Below are positions 1-12,794 of a DNA stretch of 42,918 nt, one piece after another. The notes beneath the pieces were generated by a model that was given only the letters and a program-made list of their open reading frames with translations, had not been told where the DNA came from and searched no databases. Numbering within the stretch: the first letter of the stretch is position 1; each line of letters starts with the position of its first letter. Where the stretch lies: positions 1 through 42,918 of the forward strand of contig MCFL01000202.1 in the NCBI GenBank assembly GCA_002102555.1, read 5' to 3'. Origin of the DNA: Catenaria anguillulae PL171 (Eukaryota; Blastocladiomycota; Blastocladiomycetes; Blastocladiales; Catenariaceae). The position numbers were made by a program, and so were the translations under genes.

Positions 1-856
1 GGAAGACCTCGACCTTGAAAGGATGTTGCGAGTCATTCATGAGCATCCGACAAGAATCACGCAATAGCGAACGCCGTTTCCCACCTACCAAAGCACTGCT
101 GGCCGCGCTGCTGCTGATACCGCTGACTGTTTTCACGGGTTTCCAACTATCACCTTTGGCATTTATTTATCCACATGCATTCACTCGCTACCGCCGCCCA
201 GTGCCCAATCGCTATCAAAACCCCATTGTTACCCCCACCGACTTGAATCCAATCTTGATTTGCATTCATTACTTGCCAATTGCCTGCTGTTCCACCGACA
301 CGTGTCTGCTGCCACGTCCGTCGCCGCCGCACGCCTTGACTTCAAGTAGCTCAATCGAGTCACTTGCCTTCCTCCCTCTGCCTGATTCAAAGGACCCAAA
401 GGACCCAGTTTGTCTTTGCTGCTTTTCGACAGTTGCACGTGCCTTTGCATCCTTCAACCAACTGCGTCTTGCGCTTTTGCGCGCGACTTGACCTGCTCAT
501 CAACGCTTCAAGTTGTCAACCGTGACCGTGACCGTGACCGACACGGACGACCGCGTCCCGAGCAGCGTTGTGTCGCATCCGAAAATCTCATTCATCGTCC
601 CGAGTTGACTCAGGCATCAAGTGACTTCTGGTCCGGATATACTACAAAAGGGTTTGGCTGTCCCTGCCCGGCTCTTCTACGGCACGCCGTTTACGACTAC
701 CTACGATCAAGGCTAGTAGCACCAAAAACACCTCTTCTCCTGCTGACTACGACAACGACGCGATCAGCCAACGCCCTCATCTCTTCACTCCAGCTCCAAC
801 TCGCGCACTTTCTGTACCTACACTCAAATATCCCGCAAACCCATTATTCTTACTCA
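1..856. other. Left-edge region without a supported gene
   Basis: An open frame runs from about 15 to 491 and another from 410 into the next gene, but neither resembles a known protein and both are rich in Thr/Pro/Arg codons typical of non-coding GC-rich DNA. A short CGTGAC hexamer run lies near 517-540. The stretch probably holds the promoter and 5' UTR of the gene starting at 857. Confidence 0.4.
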
Positions 857-2053
857 ATGACTGCACCAACTTCAAACGCACTCCCACCGTCACCCTTGGC
901 ATCGCCATCCTCACACTCGCGCGCTTCCTCTTGGTGGTCCACGGTCGCCTCAGCCGCGTCCGCTTCTTGGTCGCGTCTCCCACCACTGCTCGCCGTGGCT
1001 GGATCGAGTCCAAGTCGGCCGCCACCTTCCCCGTCACCCAAGCATCATGACCAACGCCAATCGTCGCCGCCATTGCCCAATTTGTCTGACAACGACGAAA
1101 ACGACCACAACGACGACGACGACGACGACGAGCTGAGCTGGCAAGTTGTTCTCACCAACCACGGCCAAGCGTCATCAATCGACGGGTCGTCGTGCCCGCT
1201 CGTCATGCCTGAATCCCGGTTTGTCCAACTGCCGCAATTGCAGCCGATTCACGGGCTGTTGCCGTTTGACGAGGCGGACGAGTCGGGGTCCGAGACGGAC
1301 GATGACGACGACGACGGCGACGGCGACCAGTATGTCACGCGCACGCTGGCTTCGCCGGACGCACCGCCTTTTGCTGTTGCGGCGATAGCTGCTGCGTCGC
1401 CACTGGTTTCGCCGAGCATTCCCGCCGCTGGTCACGAGCCCATGTTGGTTGCCACCGTGGACGCACACGCGTTGGATCAAGAGAAGGATTCCCAGCTGGA
1501 CGACGATGCCGTGGGTAGTACAAGCAGCGATGAGGACGACGAGGACGACGAGGACGAGGTCGAGATGTCGATTGACCAGCTCGATTTGCTCTTGTCGCAA
1601 ACACGCTCGCCTCATTCCAACAGCAACAACAACAACAACAACATGGACCCAACCCTGACCGCCTCGCACCCGTCTTCGCCCTCACCCTCACCCTCGCCCT
1701 TGCCTTTACCATCGCCACCACCACCATCTACGTCTCTCTCGCCAATCGACTCTGGCATCCTGGTCCCCATTCCTACCTGGGCCTGGCACCTGATCCTGAA
1801 CCCCAACGCCGACACGACACCCGTGGATCCTCCCAAGCCGCCCATCGCCAAGAAATCCAAAACGCGGATTGCCAAGACGTCCACCATGGACCTGCGACGT
1901 GTTGCGCGCGATGCCATTTCGGCACACGGGTGCATGGGCCGGTTCCAGCGGCAGCATGGACCGCAACCAGCGGGCGCGGCGCATAAGCGGCACGCAGCGG
2001 TGGCGGTGGTAGCGGGGGGCGGAAAGCGAGGGGCAGGCAAGAGTGCGGTTTGA
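857..2053 (+). CDS. Acidic, Ser/Pro-rich low-complexity protein (unknown)
   Basis: A 398-aa reading frame that I do not recognise. The N-terminal 75 residues are Ser/Pro/Ala-rich. Three acidic tracts follow, near residues 80-92, 138-157 and 215-236. Then come a poly-Asn run (about 257-262) coded by AAC repeats, a Ser-Pro-rich stretch (about 270-295) and a basic C-terminus with KKSKTR-like and Arg/Lys/His-rich segments. No membrane segment or enzyme motif is visible. The frame is open upstream to 410; I chose the ATG at 857 because the upstream part looks non-coding. The acidic/basic layout would suit a nuclear or chromatin-associated protein, but that is only a guess. It converges on the ZNRD2-like gene. 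Confidence 0.55.
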   Translation: MTAPTSNALPPSPLASPSSHSRASSWWSTVASAASASWSRLPPLLAVAGSSPSRPPPSPSPKHHDQRQSSPPLPNLSDNDENDHNDDDDDDELSWQVVLTNHGQASSIDGSSCPLVMPESRFVQLPQLQPIHGLLPFDEADESGSETDDDDDDGDGDQYVTRTLASPDAPPFAVAAIAAASPLVSPSIPAAGHEPMLVATVDAHALDQEKDSQLDDDAVGSTSSDEDDEDDEDEVEMSIDQLDLLLSQTRSPHSNSNNNNNNMDPTLTASHPSSPSPSPSPLPLPSPPPPSTSLSPIDSGILVPIPTWAWHLILNPNADTTPVDPPKPPIAKKSKTRIAKTSTMDLRRVARDAISAHGCMGRFQRQHGPQPAGAAHKRHAAVAVVAGGGKRGAGKSAV

Positions 2054-2561
2054 CCTGGTTTTCTTCTTCCACTCTCAACTTTTTCGCATTGCCGGTTGTA
2101 TTCTCTGTACTATCGCATCACTCATTCACACTTGTCCGGCACGTCCTTGTTTCATATGTGGCGCATGGGCTTCAAGCGTACCTCTCTCTCCACCTTGCCT
2201 TCTGTTCCCACAGCACCTTCATGTATTTTGACTTGACCCTGATTGATTGCGAGTTGCTGTTGCTGTTACCCATATCCCAAAAACCCCCTGACGCTCCATC
2301 ATGGTTTCTGATTTCTTGTCTGTATATAGGAAAATGAAAAGACATAAATAAATATGCTGTTGTCATCTCATGCCATCCTCAATGTTTTTCATGGATAGGA
2401 TAGGATACTGTCATGCATCCATGTGTAACGGTTGCGTCTGAACAATACATATAGATATTGACAACGATTTACGCAGCCTGGGGCGTGACGGAGACAGACC
2501 CACCTTGATCTATCATCATCCCACCCCAAAAACAACCCCGAGCTATACTCTACATACACGC
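2054..2561. other. Convergent 3' intergenic region
   Basis: About 0.5 kb between two convergent stop codons. It is more AT-rich than the flanking genes, with AATAAATA-like stretches near 2345-2353 that could serve 3' end formation. No gene is seen. Confidence 0.5.
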
Positions 2562-3528
2562 TCACGCGAGGTCCTTTTGCAACGCCAGCAACTCACGCAG
2601 CACCTGGGCACAATGTTGAATGTCTGCGACGCGGTCGGCCGCTTCGAGCCTGCCAGCAACGTGGTTGATTTTGCGCTGTACAATGGCATGAATGTCAATT
2701 GTCGATGTCGACAAGTGTGCTTGGACGACGGCAATCGGGGCAGGTGAGACGGCACGCTGACTTGTTGTGGTTGGAGCGTCAACGGGAGCGGGTGCTGGTG
2801 AAGGCTGGCGACGCACAGAAGGTGCAGCTGCAGTGGCGGTGCGGGAAGGCAAGGGTCCACAAGCAACGCATTCACGGACATTGTCCTTGCTCACAAGCGG
2901 AACCTGTGTTACATTTCATCCCGCCAAATGTCTGTCAGGTCACGCGCCAGGTCAATTGCTCTTCAGGGCGGAAAAAAAAAAGACGTACCGAAGTACACCG
3001 AGGACACACGTCGCCCAACAAGGTCCACCCTTGCAACATGCGCTGGCCCAACAATCTGCTTGGCTCAAACACAGTGGTGGATGCCACGGTGGATGCCGGG
3101 GAAGCAAGCACGGGTGCTCCGGCACTTCCCGCCGACGCAGCAAGCAGCCTTGCGCGCTGTCTCTCTGTCTCGAGCACAAGCTGTCTCTGCACATTCATCT
3201 CGTCGTCGTCGTCTTGTTGGACTTTGTCCTCATCCTCGTCTTGGTCATCGACGTTCATGGCGCTATCGACGACGGCCGGCACGGGCACGGGCATGGGCGT
3301 GGGTGCGGGCGCTTGGGCAGACAAAGGCGCAACAGCGAGTGGCAGATCGCCGCACAGAACACAGGTCTTGCGGCCGCGGTTGGGTGACTGCATGATGACA
3401 CACCCGCAGCCCGGGTTGGGGCACGTCTCGTCGAGCATGGCCCAGGCTTGCAGGAGCAGGCGGCCGATGGCTTGCGAGGCGCGGTCGGTGCGCTGTTGGC
3501 GGGATTCGGCGACGGTCATTTTATTCAT
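2562..3528 (-). CDS. ZNRD2/SSSCA1-like protein with two zinc ribbons
   Basis: Two exons: 2989-3528 and 2562-2903, with an 85-nt intron (GTACGT donor, ACACAG acceptor, phase 0). The 293-aa product begins with the family's helix (RQQRTDRASQAIGRLLLQ) followed by a zinc ribbon with Cys36, Cys41/43, Cys56 and Cys59. It matches the human ZNRD2 N-terminus. A second helix-ribbon unit follows, with Cys175, Cys178, Cys192 and Cys195, its Cys pairs split by the intron. The acidic linker and the helical C-terminus resemble the end of ZNRD2. The human protein has one such ribbon, so the duplication is notable. ZNRD2 function is poorly known; mitotic/centromere and tankyrase links have been proposed. A second ATG at 3519 is an alternative start. 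Confidence 0.8.
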
Positions 3529-4176
3529 TCATGTGTATGCATTCATAGACATGCGTTTGCAGGCAGCGTGTTGAGGCACAGATCCAGCACAGCAGAGCAC
3601 AGCAGATCAGAGCAGCACACAAGGCCGCCGATCCGATCCGATCAATGCAACGCAACGCAACACATCGCATCGCCAATCGCCAACGTGGCAAACCATTGCA
3701 AATCAATCAATCATTTGACGTTACTGTAACGCCGCCGCCGCCGACAATGTCCCGTTGTAAACAATGGTCCATCGAGAGAATCCACCACACTCCATGCACA
3801 CTTGACCCGACGGAACACACTCCTACGCCTCTCCACGCCAACGTATGCCACCTTACCCTGTTTTGATTCGCCCTCATGCCGCTCTCTCATTCGCGATCCA
3901 ACTGGGCCGCCGCCAATGACCCCGCAACGCAACGAGGCGCATGTGTGTGCCTGCCATCATGGGTTGGTTTGGGACTTGTGCGGCAGGGCACCTTGCGACC
4001 ATTCCATTGGTCTTGTGCATGATCTCGGTGTCTGACCTCCCATCGTATTTCATTCCACGCTGCGTATTCTTGCTTGCTCACTTTCACTTTCTCTTCTGTC
4101 TGCCTAAATTCACGTCCATCGATCCAGGTCTGTCTACTTGATTCAATCGCCCATCACAACAACATTGCAGTTCACC
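3529..4176. promoter_or_regulatory. Divergent promoter region, ZNRD2-like gene and SEC13
   Basis: About 650 bp between two divergent start codons, so it must hold both promoters. It contains C/T-rich stretches and several CAAT and GCAACGCAAC-type repeats near 3645-3665. No TATA box that I would defend and no further gene were seen. Confidence 0.45.
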
Positions 4177-5233
4177 ATGGTCTCTCCACCGACTTCGTTT
4201 GACGCGCAGCACGAGGATATCATCGTACGCTCCCTATGTGCTCGATCTATCGTCACTCTCTCTCCACGCGCTCACTGACCCCCTTGGCCTTTTCACTGGC
4301 TGCTCTCCACGTTCGGTACAGCACGACGCCCAATTCGACTACTACGGCAAACGCCTTGCCACCTGCTCGTCCGACCACACCATCAAAGTGTTTGACGTGG
4401 ACGCCGACACGCACACGCTCGTCGACACGCTCAAGGCACATACTGGTCCCGTGTGGGCCGTTGCCTGGTCGCACCCGAAATTTGGATCGTTGCTCGCCTC
4501 GGCCTCGTACGACGGCCGGGTCATCATTTGGCGTGACCAGGGCAACAACGTGTTTGGTAAGGTGTACGAACACACAAAGCACTCTGCCAGCGTCAACTCT
4601 ATTGCCTGGGCCCCGCACGAGTACGGATTGGTGTTGGCGGCGGGCTCGTCGGACGGCTTTGTGAGCTTGATCAGTTACGACGAGGTGGCGGGCAAGTGGG
4701 ATGAGGACAAGAGCGCAAGGTTTTTGGCACACACAATTGGTGTGACTGCGGTGGCGTGGGCGCCTGCCACGTCGGCCGGATCCTTGTTTGGCACGGCAGG
4801 CAATCCCGATGCGCCCGCCGCCACGTCGTCGGCAAGTGAGTTGCCTGCAAAGCAACTGGCCACGGCCGGGTGTGACAATTTGGTCAAGATTTGGCAACTC
4901 GACGGGTCGCCCACTTCGACCGAAGCGCCAATTGCCAGCTTGAGCGCGCACGAGGATTGGGTCAGGGATGTGGCGTGGGCGCCCAATGTGGGCATTCCCG
5001 CAACGTATTTGGCATCGTGTGGCCAAGACAAGGCCGTGTACGTGTGGACACGCCAGCATGCCCTTGCCGCCTGGGAAAAGAAAAAGGTCGGCACCTTCAC
5101 CGAGGTGGTGTGGCGCGTGTCGTGGAGTTTGGCCGGCGATGTGCTTGCTGTGGCTGCGGGCGATAACAAGGTCACCTTGTGGAGGGAAAACGTTGAGGGC
5201 GAGTGGGAGGCCGTGTCGACCTTGACCGAGTAA
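4177..5233 (+). CDS. SEC13: COPII/nuclear-pore WD40 protein Sec13
   Basis: Two exons, 4177-4224 and 4322-5233, joined at phase 0 across a 97-nt intron (GTACGC donor). The 319-aa product follows yeast Sec13 closely. It carries the N-terminal blade strand (HDAQFDYYGKRLATCSSD), then six WD-like units with the hallmark HTGPVWAVAWSHPKFG, HSASVNSIAWAPHEYG, IGVTAVAWAPAT, DWVRDVAWAPN and GDNKVTLW segments. Sec13 pairs with Sec31 in the outer COPII coat on ER exit sites and with Nup145C/Nup96 in the nuclear pore. The 16-codon first exon recovers the conserved start that the long open frame alone would miss. An Ala/Ser-rich insert lies between blades 4 and 5. Confidence 0.95.
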
Positions 5234-5475
5234 GCTTAGCTGGCGGATGTGGTCTGTTTAGCTCGTTCTTTTTGTCTCTTTGCATTTCAAGGCTCCACGG
5301 CCAAATCATTTGGTTGTTTTCTTGTGTTGAATGAATTCCAAAATCAATCATGCACCCTGGACAACAATCTTGTGCCTGCGAAAATTCATTACTCGTGGAC
5401 CAGCACACAAATACATTCAACTGTCCACGACCAACTCGATCCAGCCGGGACAAAACCAACCCCAGGAAAACGACC

Positions 5476-7167
5476 TCAATGCATCTTGAAAGCCAGGGGG
5501 AACCACACGTAATCGTAAAACTCCTTGTCCACACCCGCAATCAACGACATTTCCTCAAACTCTTGCTCCAATTCCTTGTCGCGCTTGCCGCTCGTCTTTT
5601 TCTGGCCACCAACGGCCTCGTTCAGCACGCTGCGGATCTTGCGCTCATTCTTTGACCCGCCTTGCGGCTCGACGGCCATGGCCACGAAATCTGGCGGCAG
5701 ACCGTACCGCAGCACCGACTCGACAAAGATGCGCACGGCCTTGATGTGTACCCAGCAGGCGTACACTTCGGAAAAGTTTGCTTTGGTGAGCCGGAGAAGT
5801 TGACCCTTGGGTGCGCAAAAAAAAAAACGTAAGGAGGGCAAAACGGTTAGGTGAACATGACTGAAAATGAACTTGAAGTTTGGTGCACGTAGACAACGTA
5901 CCCAGTGCTCTTTTTCGAGCGCTTGCAGCTCTTGCTTTTGCCTCTTCATGGTTTCCAGGTCCTTTTCGTTGAACTTGTATTCGCGTGGCGTAAACCTGGT
6001 GGACGATCGTCAGTCTGTGCAAACGTGCTCTGAATACTTGGGATGCGAAAATGGTGCAGGGGCGTACTTCATTTCGCGGCACTTATGCGTGAAATCGTCG
6101 GCCACCTTTTGGAACAGCGTCACGGAAAACAAGCCAAACTCGTCGTCCTCGGCAATCTTCCTGATATGCGAGTACAGCAAACACGTGTGAGAAGCCGCCT
6201 CAATGAACCAAAGGGCAAGGCAAGCGAAAAACGCACTGGGTTGACCGCGGCACAACCATCTGCGTCAATGTCTCGTAACTCGACTCCCAAGCCGAATACT
6301 GCTGCCTGTTGACACAATTCTGGGTGCATCAGCCACGGGCCGATCCATCTCCAACATCAATCAAACAGCGTACCGCGGCACAGCAACTAGCAGTGTGACG
6401 AGATACTCGGAATCCAACACAAAGTGTTCCTTGCGGACCACATCGACGAGCGAGCGAACCGCCAGGTTGCCCTGTTGCTTGCGCTCCATGGCCACCAAGT
6501 TGGACTTGATTTGGTTGTAGGCCGTGGTGCGCGATTTCATGGTCGAGTCGATTTGGGCGACTTCCTGTAATAGCGATGGGTTGATGGCCAAGACGAGGTG
6601 GCGTGAGAATGAGAATCGCAACGACAAGACACAGTGACGTGGGAGGTCGATGAGCAGCAGAAGCACCGCGTATGTACTTGTTGAATGGCATCCACAATTT
6701 CACGCAAGGGCTTGTCGATGCGATACTTCATGGTGTTCCAGGCAAACGAGCGCAAAAAGTCGTCGGCTCCACCTACGCACGGCAAAGCGAGTGAGCTCAT
6801 CCATTAGCAACGTCGCCCCCCGAAATTCAAGGATCGTGGATCCCAACCCCCCGCAAGCAAACCAACAAACACCCAACATACGATTGCCGACCGTCAACGT
6901 GGCCTCGACCTGCTTGACATCATTGTTCAACAGCGTCTTCATCAAATCCACCAGCTTGTTGGACGCGGCCTCGGCCACCTGGTCCATTTTGCCCAGCTCG
7001 TCAGACAGCTTGACGAGCGAGTCGAGCGTGCCGACCTTCAAGTCCGGGATCACAAACGGTGACACGTCGGCCAGGGATGCCGACCCAGACAGCGACGATT
7101 TCACGGCCTGGAACTTGTCCTGCTTGTTTCCGCCCGAGGGCAGCGAGATGAGCCAGAAGGAGCCCAT
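5476..7167 (-). CDS. VMA5: V-type ATPase subunit C
   Basis: Seven exons: 6882-7167, 6678-6772, 6374-6564, 6237-6305, 6068-6160, 5902-5995 and 5476-5805. All phases agree and give 385 aa, close to yeast Vma5 (392). Recognisable blocks are the start MGSFWLISLPSGG, the WESSYETLTQMVVPRST region, IAEDDEFGLFSVTLFQKV, the REYKF..KDLETMKRQKQ coiled segment, and the C-terminal [33 protein letters not shown] block. Subunit C bridges the V1 head and V0 ring of the vacuolar proton pump and is released during regulated disassembly. Introns are 74-109 nt. It shares a divergent promoter with the ChaC gene. Confidence 0.95.
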
Positions 7168-7733
7168 GGTCTTTCTTCTTCTTTTTTTTTCTTCTGTGCA
7201 AATGGACGCGCGGGGATTGGTGGGTGCGCAGCGAGGCGGCAAGGAGCGATGGCGATTAGGATGGCGCGAGAAGGTGGATGGACGACGCGAGGATGGCGGC
7301 TGAGTGGGCGAGCGGTGGCGACGGCAATCAAGCGATTCAAACTGGAGATTGCGAATGGTTCGTTGACGCCGAGTGTTGCATGTGTCGCATTGAAGATATA
7401 CGACTTACACGTCTGCCGAGCTTCGTGCGTGGCCTTCTTCTCGACGTCGAGTGTGGCACTCTGGTCAAGCACGCCGATCCAGTCGAGTCGAGCCCGAGCC
7501 CACGCGCCGAGAAGCCAAGTAGTGCACGCCATACGTTACGTTGGTGTCCATCCATCGCTCTTTCTCTCAAGTTTCGGCAAGCACATGTATATACATAAAG
7601 ACACGCAAGAACCGCCTGCCTTGGCTAATGTCCATCAAAGACCAACGCAGCCGTGACTTTCATCCGACTCTCGCACACTTAAGCTTCCATCGTCACCAAG
7701 CACACTGCCACTCATACAACTCCCATCGTCAAC
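7168..7733. promoter_or_regulatory. Divergent promoter region, VMA5 and ChaC gene
   Basis: About 570 bp between divergent starts. The VMA5-proximal side carries a T-rich tract (about 7171-7195). GTATATACATA near 7588 is TATA-like and lies about 145 bp upstream of the ChaC start. No independent gene is supported. Confidence 0.4.
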
Positions 7734-8474
7734 ATGTGGGTATACGGCTACGGCTCGCTCATCTGGAAAGTCGACTTTCCCTTTGTCGAACGGTCCGTTG
7801 CTTTCTTTCCCCGGCCCCACCGCCTGTCTTTTTCGCGCCCATTCACTCATCCTGCATCCATGTTTTACCATCCTTCCTCCAGAGTCCCAGGCTGCATCAA
7901 GGGCTACGTGCGCCGCTTCTGGCAAGCGAGCCACGACCACCGCGGCACGCCCACCCACCCAGGTCGCGTGTGTACGCTGATCCCCTATGCGGAATGGACA
8001 AAGGTGCCCGGCGACGAGTTTCGCGATGCGGAGGATTCAGTCACGTGGGGCGTGGCGTATCGCATTCCGGACGACAAGGTAAAGGCGGTCAAGGCGCATT
8101 TGGATCATCGCGAAAAGGATGGATACTCGGAAGTGTATGTGGACGTGTATGCCGCGTACGATGCGCGCGAGCCTGTGTTAAGGCATGTGTTGTGTTATGT
8201 GGGGCACACGGACAACGAGTCGTTTGTGGGGCATGAGCCCATTGATGAGCTGGCCGCCGTGATTGCCGGGGCGGTGGGGCCGTCGGGAAGGAACGACGAG
8301 TACTTGTTGAATTTGGCCAGGGTCATGCGGGAGTTGGCACCGGAAGCTGTGGATCATCATTTGTTTGCGCTAGAGGAGAAGGTGGAGAGGTTGAGGAGAG
8401 ACCGGCTGGCGCGGGCCTTGGTGGGAAACGGCCGACAGGAGGAAGTGAATAAGGTCAAGACGGATCATGAGTGA
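7734..8474 (+). CDS. ChaC-type gamma-glutamylcyclotransferase
   Basis: Glutathione-specific gamma-glutamylcyclotransferase, which cleaves glutathione to 5-oxoproline and Cys-Gly in the cytosol (yeast Gcg1, animal CHAC). The start MWVYGYGSLIWK holds the glycine-rich substrate loop. GYVRRFWQASHDHRGTP and PGRVCTLIP follow, with the family's acidic residue in the EDSVTWGVAYRI segment. I read two exons, 7734-7792 and 7883-8474, which join FVER to VPGCIKGYVRRF as in homologues and give 216 aa. The 90-nt intron (GTCCGT...CCTCCAG) has no in-frame stop and is a multiple of three, so an unspliced message would encode a 246-aa form with a 30-residue insert. Confidence 0.92.
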   Translation: MWVYGYGSLIWKVDFPFVERSVAFFPRPHRLSFSRPFTHPASMFYHPSSRVPGCIKGYVRRFWQASHDHRGTPTHPGRVCTLIPYAEWTKVPGDEFRDAEDSVTWGVAYRIPDDKVKAVKAHLDHREKDGYSEVYVDVYAAYDAREPVLRHVLCYVGHTDNESFVGHEPIDELAAVIAGAVGPSGRNDEYLLNLARVMRELAPEAVDHHLFALEEKVERLRRDRLARALVGNGRQEEVNKVKTDHE

Positions 8475-8580
8475 CAGCGATTGATTCGCTCAGTGCTTTT
8501 GCGCATCGATAAATGAAACTGTTTTTTTTTTAATATTCAGGTATATGTCAAGGCATGATTGCAGCCTACCACCCTTGGAC

Positions 8581-9020
8581 CTATCCTCCACCCTTCTTGC
8601 GCCGGAAAAACGCCGGCTTGGGCTTACTGTCATGGTTCAACTTTCGTGAATCCTCGAGCGTCTTGCGCACAAATTCCTCCACGCCTCGCAAGGCCGCCTC
8701 GTCGTCGCGCACAAACAAGTGCCTGTCGCCCACTTTTTCGTACACAATGATGCCCTCGAGCCCCTTGGCCTTGCGCTGCTGCTCGTACATGAGAATCAGG
8801 TCGCGGACGACAGGGTCCGAGCTGTTCTTGTGGAGGTCTCGTGAGTTGAGTTGAAAAACATTGGAATGGAACAACGAACGGGTATAGGGTACCATTCAAG
8901 CAGCCGGCCCTTGAAGTTGACAAGTGTGCTTGTGGGTCCCTTTGGTGGCTGTAAGGATGAGGATGGCGGTTGGGACGGCCGGCCGGCCGGTGCCAGTGTT
9001 GCTCGAAGTGGAACGGACAT
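8581..9020 (-). CDS. TFB5: TFIIH small subunit TFB5 (TTDA/GTF2H5-like)
   Basis: Two exons, 8893-9020 and 8581-8821, with a 71-nt intron (GTACCC donor; phase 2). The joined 122-aa product reads VNFKGRLLEC-SDPVVRDLIL across the junction, matching the TFB5 core (KG-LIECDP-K-LLL), followed by EGIIVYEKVGDRHLFV, the counterpart of the FIIQDIDDTHVFV strand-turn-strand. TFB5 binds Tfb2/p52 and stabilises TFIIH for nucleotide excision repair and transcription. The splice choice rests on restoring the conserved Cys. Two oddities are a roughly 35-residue Pro/Ser/Gln-rich N-terminal extension and a basic RRKKGGG tail, both absent from the roughly 70-aa yeast and human proteins. Upstream Met codons exist at 9098. 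Confidence 0.75.
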
Positions 9021-9603
9021 GTTGCTGATCTTGGGTGTTGGTGGACGGCGGAGACGAGATGCTGCTGGGTGGCGGGTACGAGGCGCAACCAAGCGCAACC
9101 TGGTTCCGGCTCGGATCTTGGGGAACAGCGGGATGTTGAATGGAAATGCTCAAGCTGGGTCAGGGCATGTTATGCTTTGACATCCATAGATTAATCTAAT
9201 CGTCGAAGCGCAGTGAGTCAGTGCTGCCTGGGCTCAGCCCGATACCACGATGTACATTCGGCGCACGGAGTTATATACAAGGACATTGGCAGCGAGGAAA
9301 ACAATTAAGAATGACTGGAAATAACCGCTATCGGCTAGATTGTATACATAAGTTATGAAAGACAAACGGTCAACGAAAAGGGAGGACGAGATAAAGAAAA
9401 AGAGCGGTGGGCGGAAGATGGGTGATAGACAATTGACGACAAGGACGAGCCCAGGTGGAGGAGAAACTGGACAAAAGCAAGTGAGACAGCAGACCAGACG
9501 AGCTGCCAGCCCAAGAAGATAGTTGTAGATACACACGACTCGATTCCCAAGCCGACGCCCCACCGACGCAACCCGCACTCAACGGCACACACGAGCAAAA
9601 CGC
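9021..9603. other. Intergenic region between TFB5 5' end and PRMT1 3' end
   Basis: About 580 bp that must contain the TFB5 promoter (right to left) and the PRMT1 terminator. Open frames on the minus strand (9234-9667) are hydrophobic but show no family similarity. A GGCCGGCCGG palindrome occurs just inside TFB5, near 8979. No gene called. Confidence 0.4.
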
Positions 9604-11955
<2,352 letters not shown>

Positions 11956-12606
11956 ATGGCAAGCAGCGACAAGCCCAGGATGGCTGAGCCAAGTAGCGAC
12001 ACGCCCAGGAGCGATGAGCCAAGCCCAGCAGCGATGAGATGACGAGCCAAGTAGTGGTGATTCCAGCGGCAGCGGCAGCAAGGTAGATTACAGCAACAAC
12101 GAGCTGTGCGGCACAGCCGACGACAGGCCGGCAACCTCATCTGCCCCGTCTACAATCGCATCGATTTCCTCTGCTCTGTCCTCCCTCCAATCCCTTGTCA
12201 TGCGCCCTGACTCGGGCCGCGATAGTGTTTACGGGGTCGGTGCCTGGATCTGCCGCGACTTTGCACGGCTCATCGACCATTGTGTCGTACGCCCCGCCAT
12301 CTGGCCCGTCATCCACGAAAGTGTCGACAGATACCCTACCGACAAGCAAGAACAATCAATCATTTAACCGACGGGCTCGACCATGGCCATGAAACCTGAC
12401 GTCGTGCCCACTGTTCAAGCATCGACGGAACGCAATCGGTCATTGTCATCGACACCGCCTGTGTCCGAGGCCAACGACGTGCGTCAGCCACGGAGCAAAA
12501 GCCGGTTGGGCGTATTGTGGGATATGGTCGGCAGAATGAGCAAGCGAAGCAAGGTCGTGCACGATGGCGAGTTGTTGCCATCAGTCGTCTTGATGTACCA
12601 ACAGTA
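11956..12606 (+). pseudogene. Remains of an unrecognised Ser/Asp/Pro-rich reading frame
   Basis: An imperfect repeat coding SDKPRMAEPS and SDTPRSDEPS lies at about 11956-12030. After a frame change it continues as a Ser/Gly/Asp-rich segment (about 12040-12366) that ends in a more ordinary-looking stretch (VYGVGAWICRDFARLIDHCV) and a stop near 12366. A further Arg/Lys-rich piece follows to about 12606, where CAACAGTAAGT merges a stop with a GTAAGT donor-like sequence. I do not recognise the protein. It could be a decayed gene, the N-terminal part of a transposase-like gene, or chance. Gene borders are approximate. Confidence 0.25.
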
Positions 12607-12794
12607 AGTTGTGGGAATCTGTGTGTAACTCCTATTCGCTCTGATTGTCGGCTGTCCTCGTCAGTCGAGCACCGTCACACTGGCAAAGCGCGCAAGCTAG
12701 GTCAATACAGTGACCGGTCGAGCACACAAGTATGGAGCAAATCTCTCATATAAAACTACACGCCAAACGGCCCCCCGAAAATCACTGGTCACAC

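Noticed and set aside
15-491. 158-codon plus-strand open frame at the left edge
   Set aside because: Composition is that of random GC-rich DNA, overlapping frames are equally long, and there is no domain or splice logic.
1621-1642. AAC-repeat tract as an expanded microsatellite of special interest
   Set aside because: Only about six units coding Asn inside a low-complexity protein, which is ordinary for such genes.
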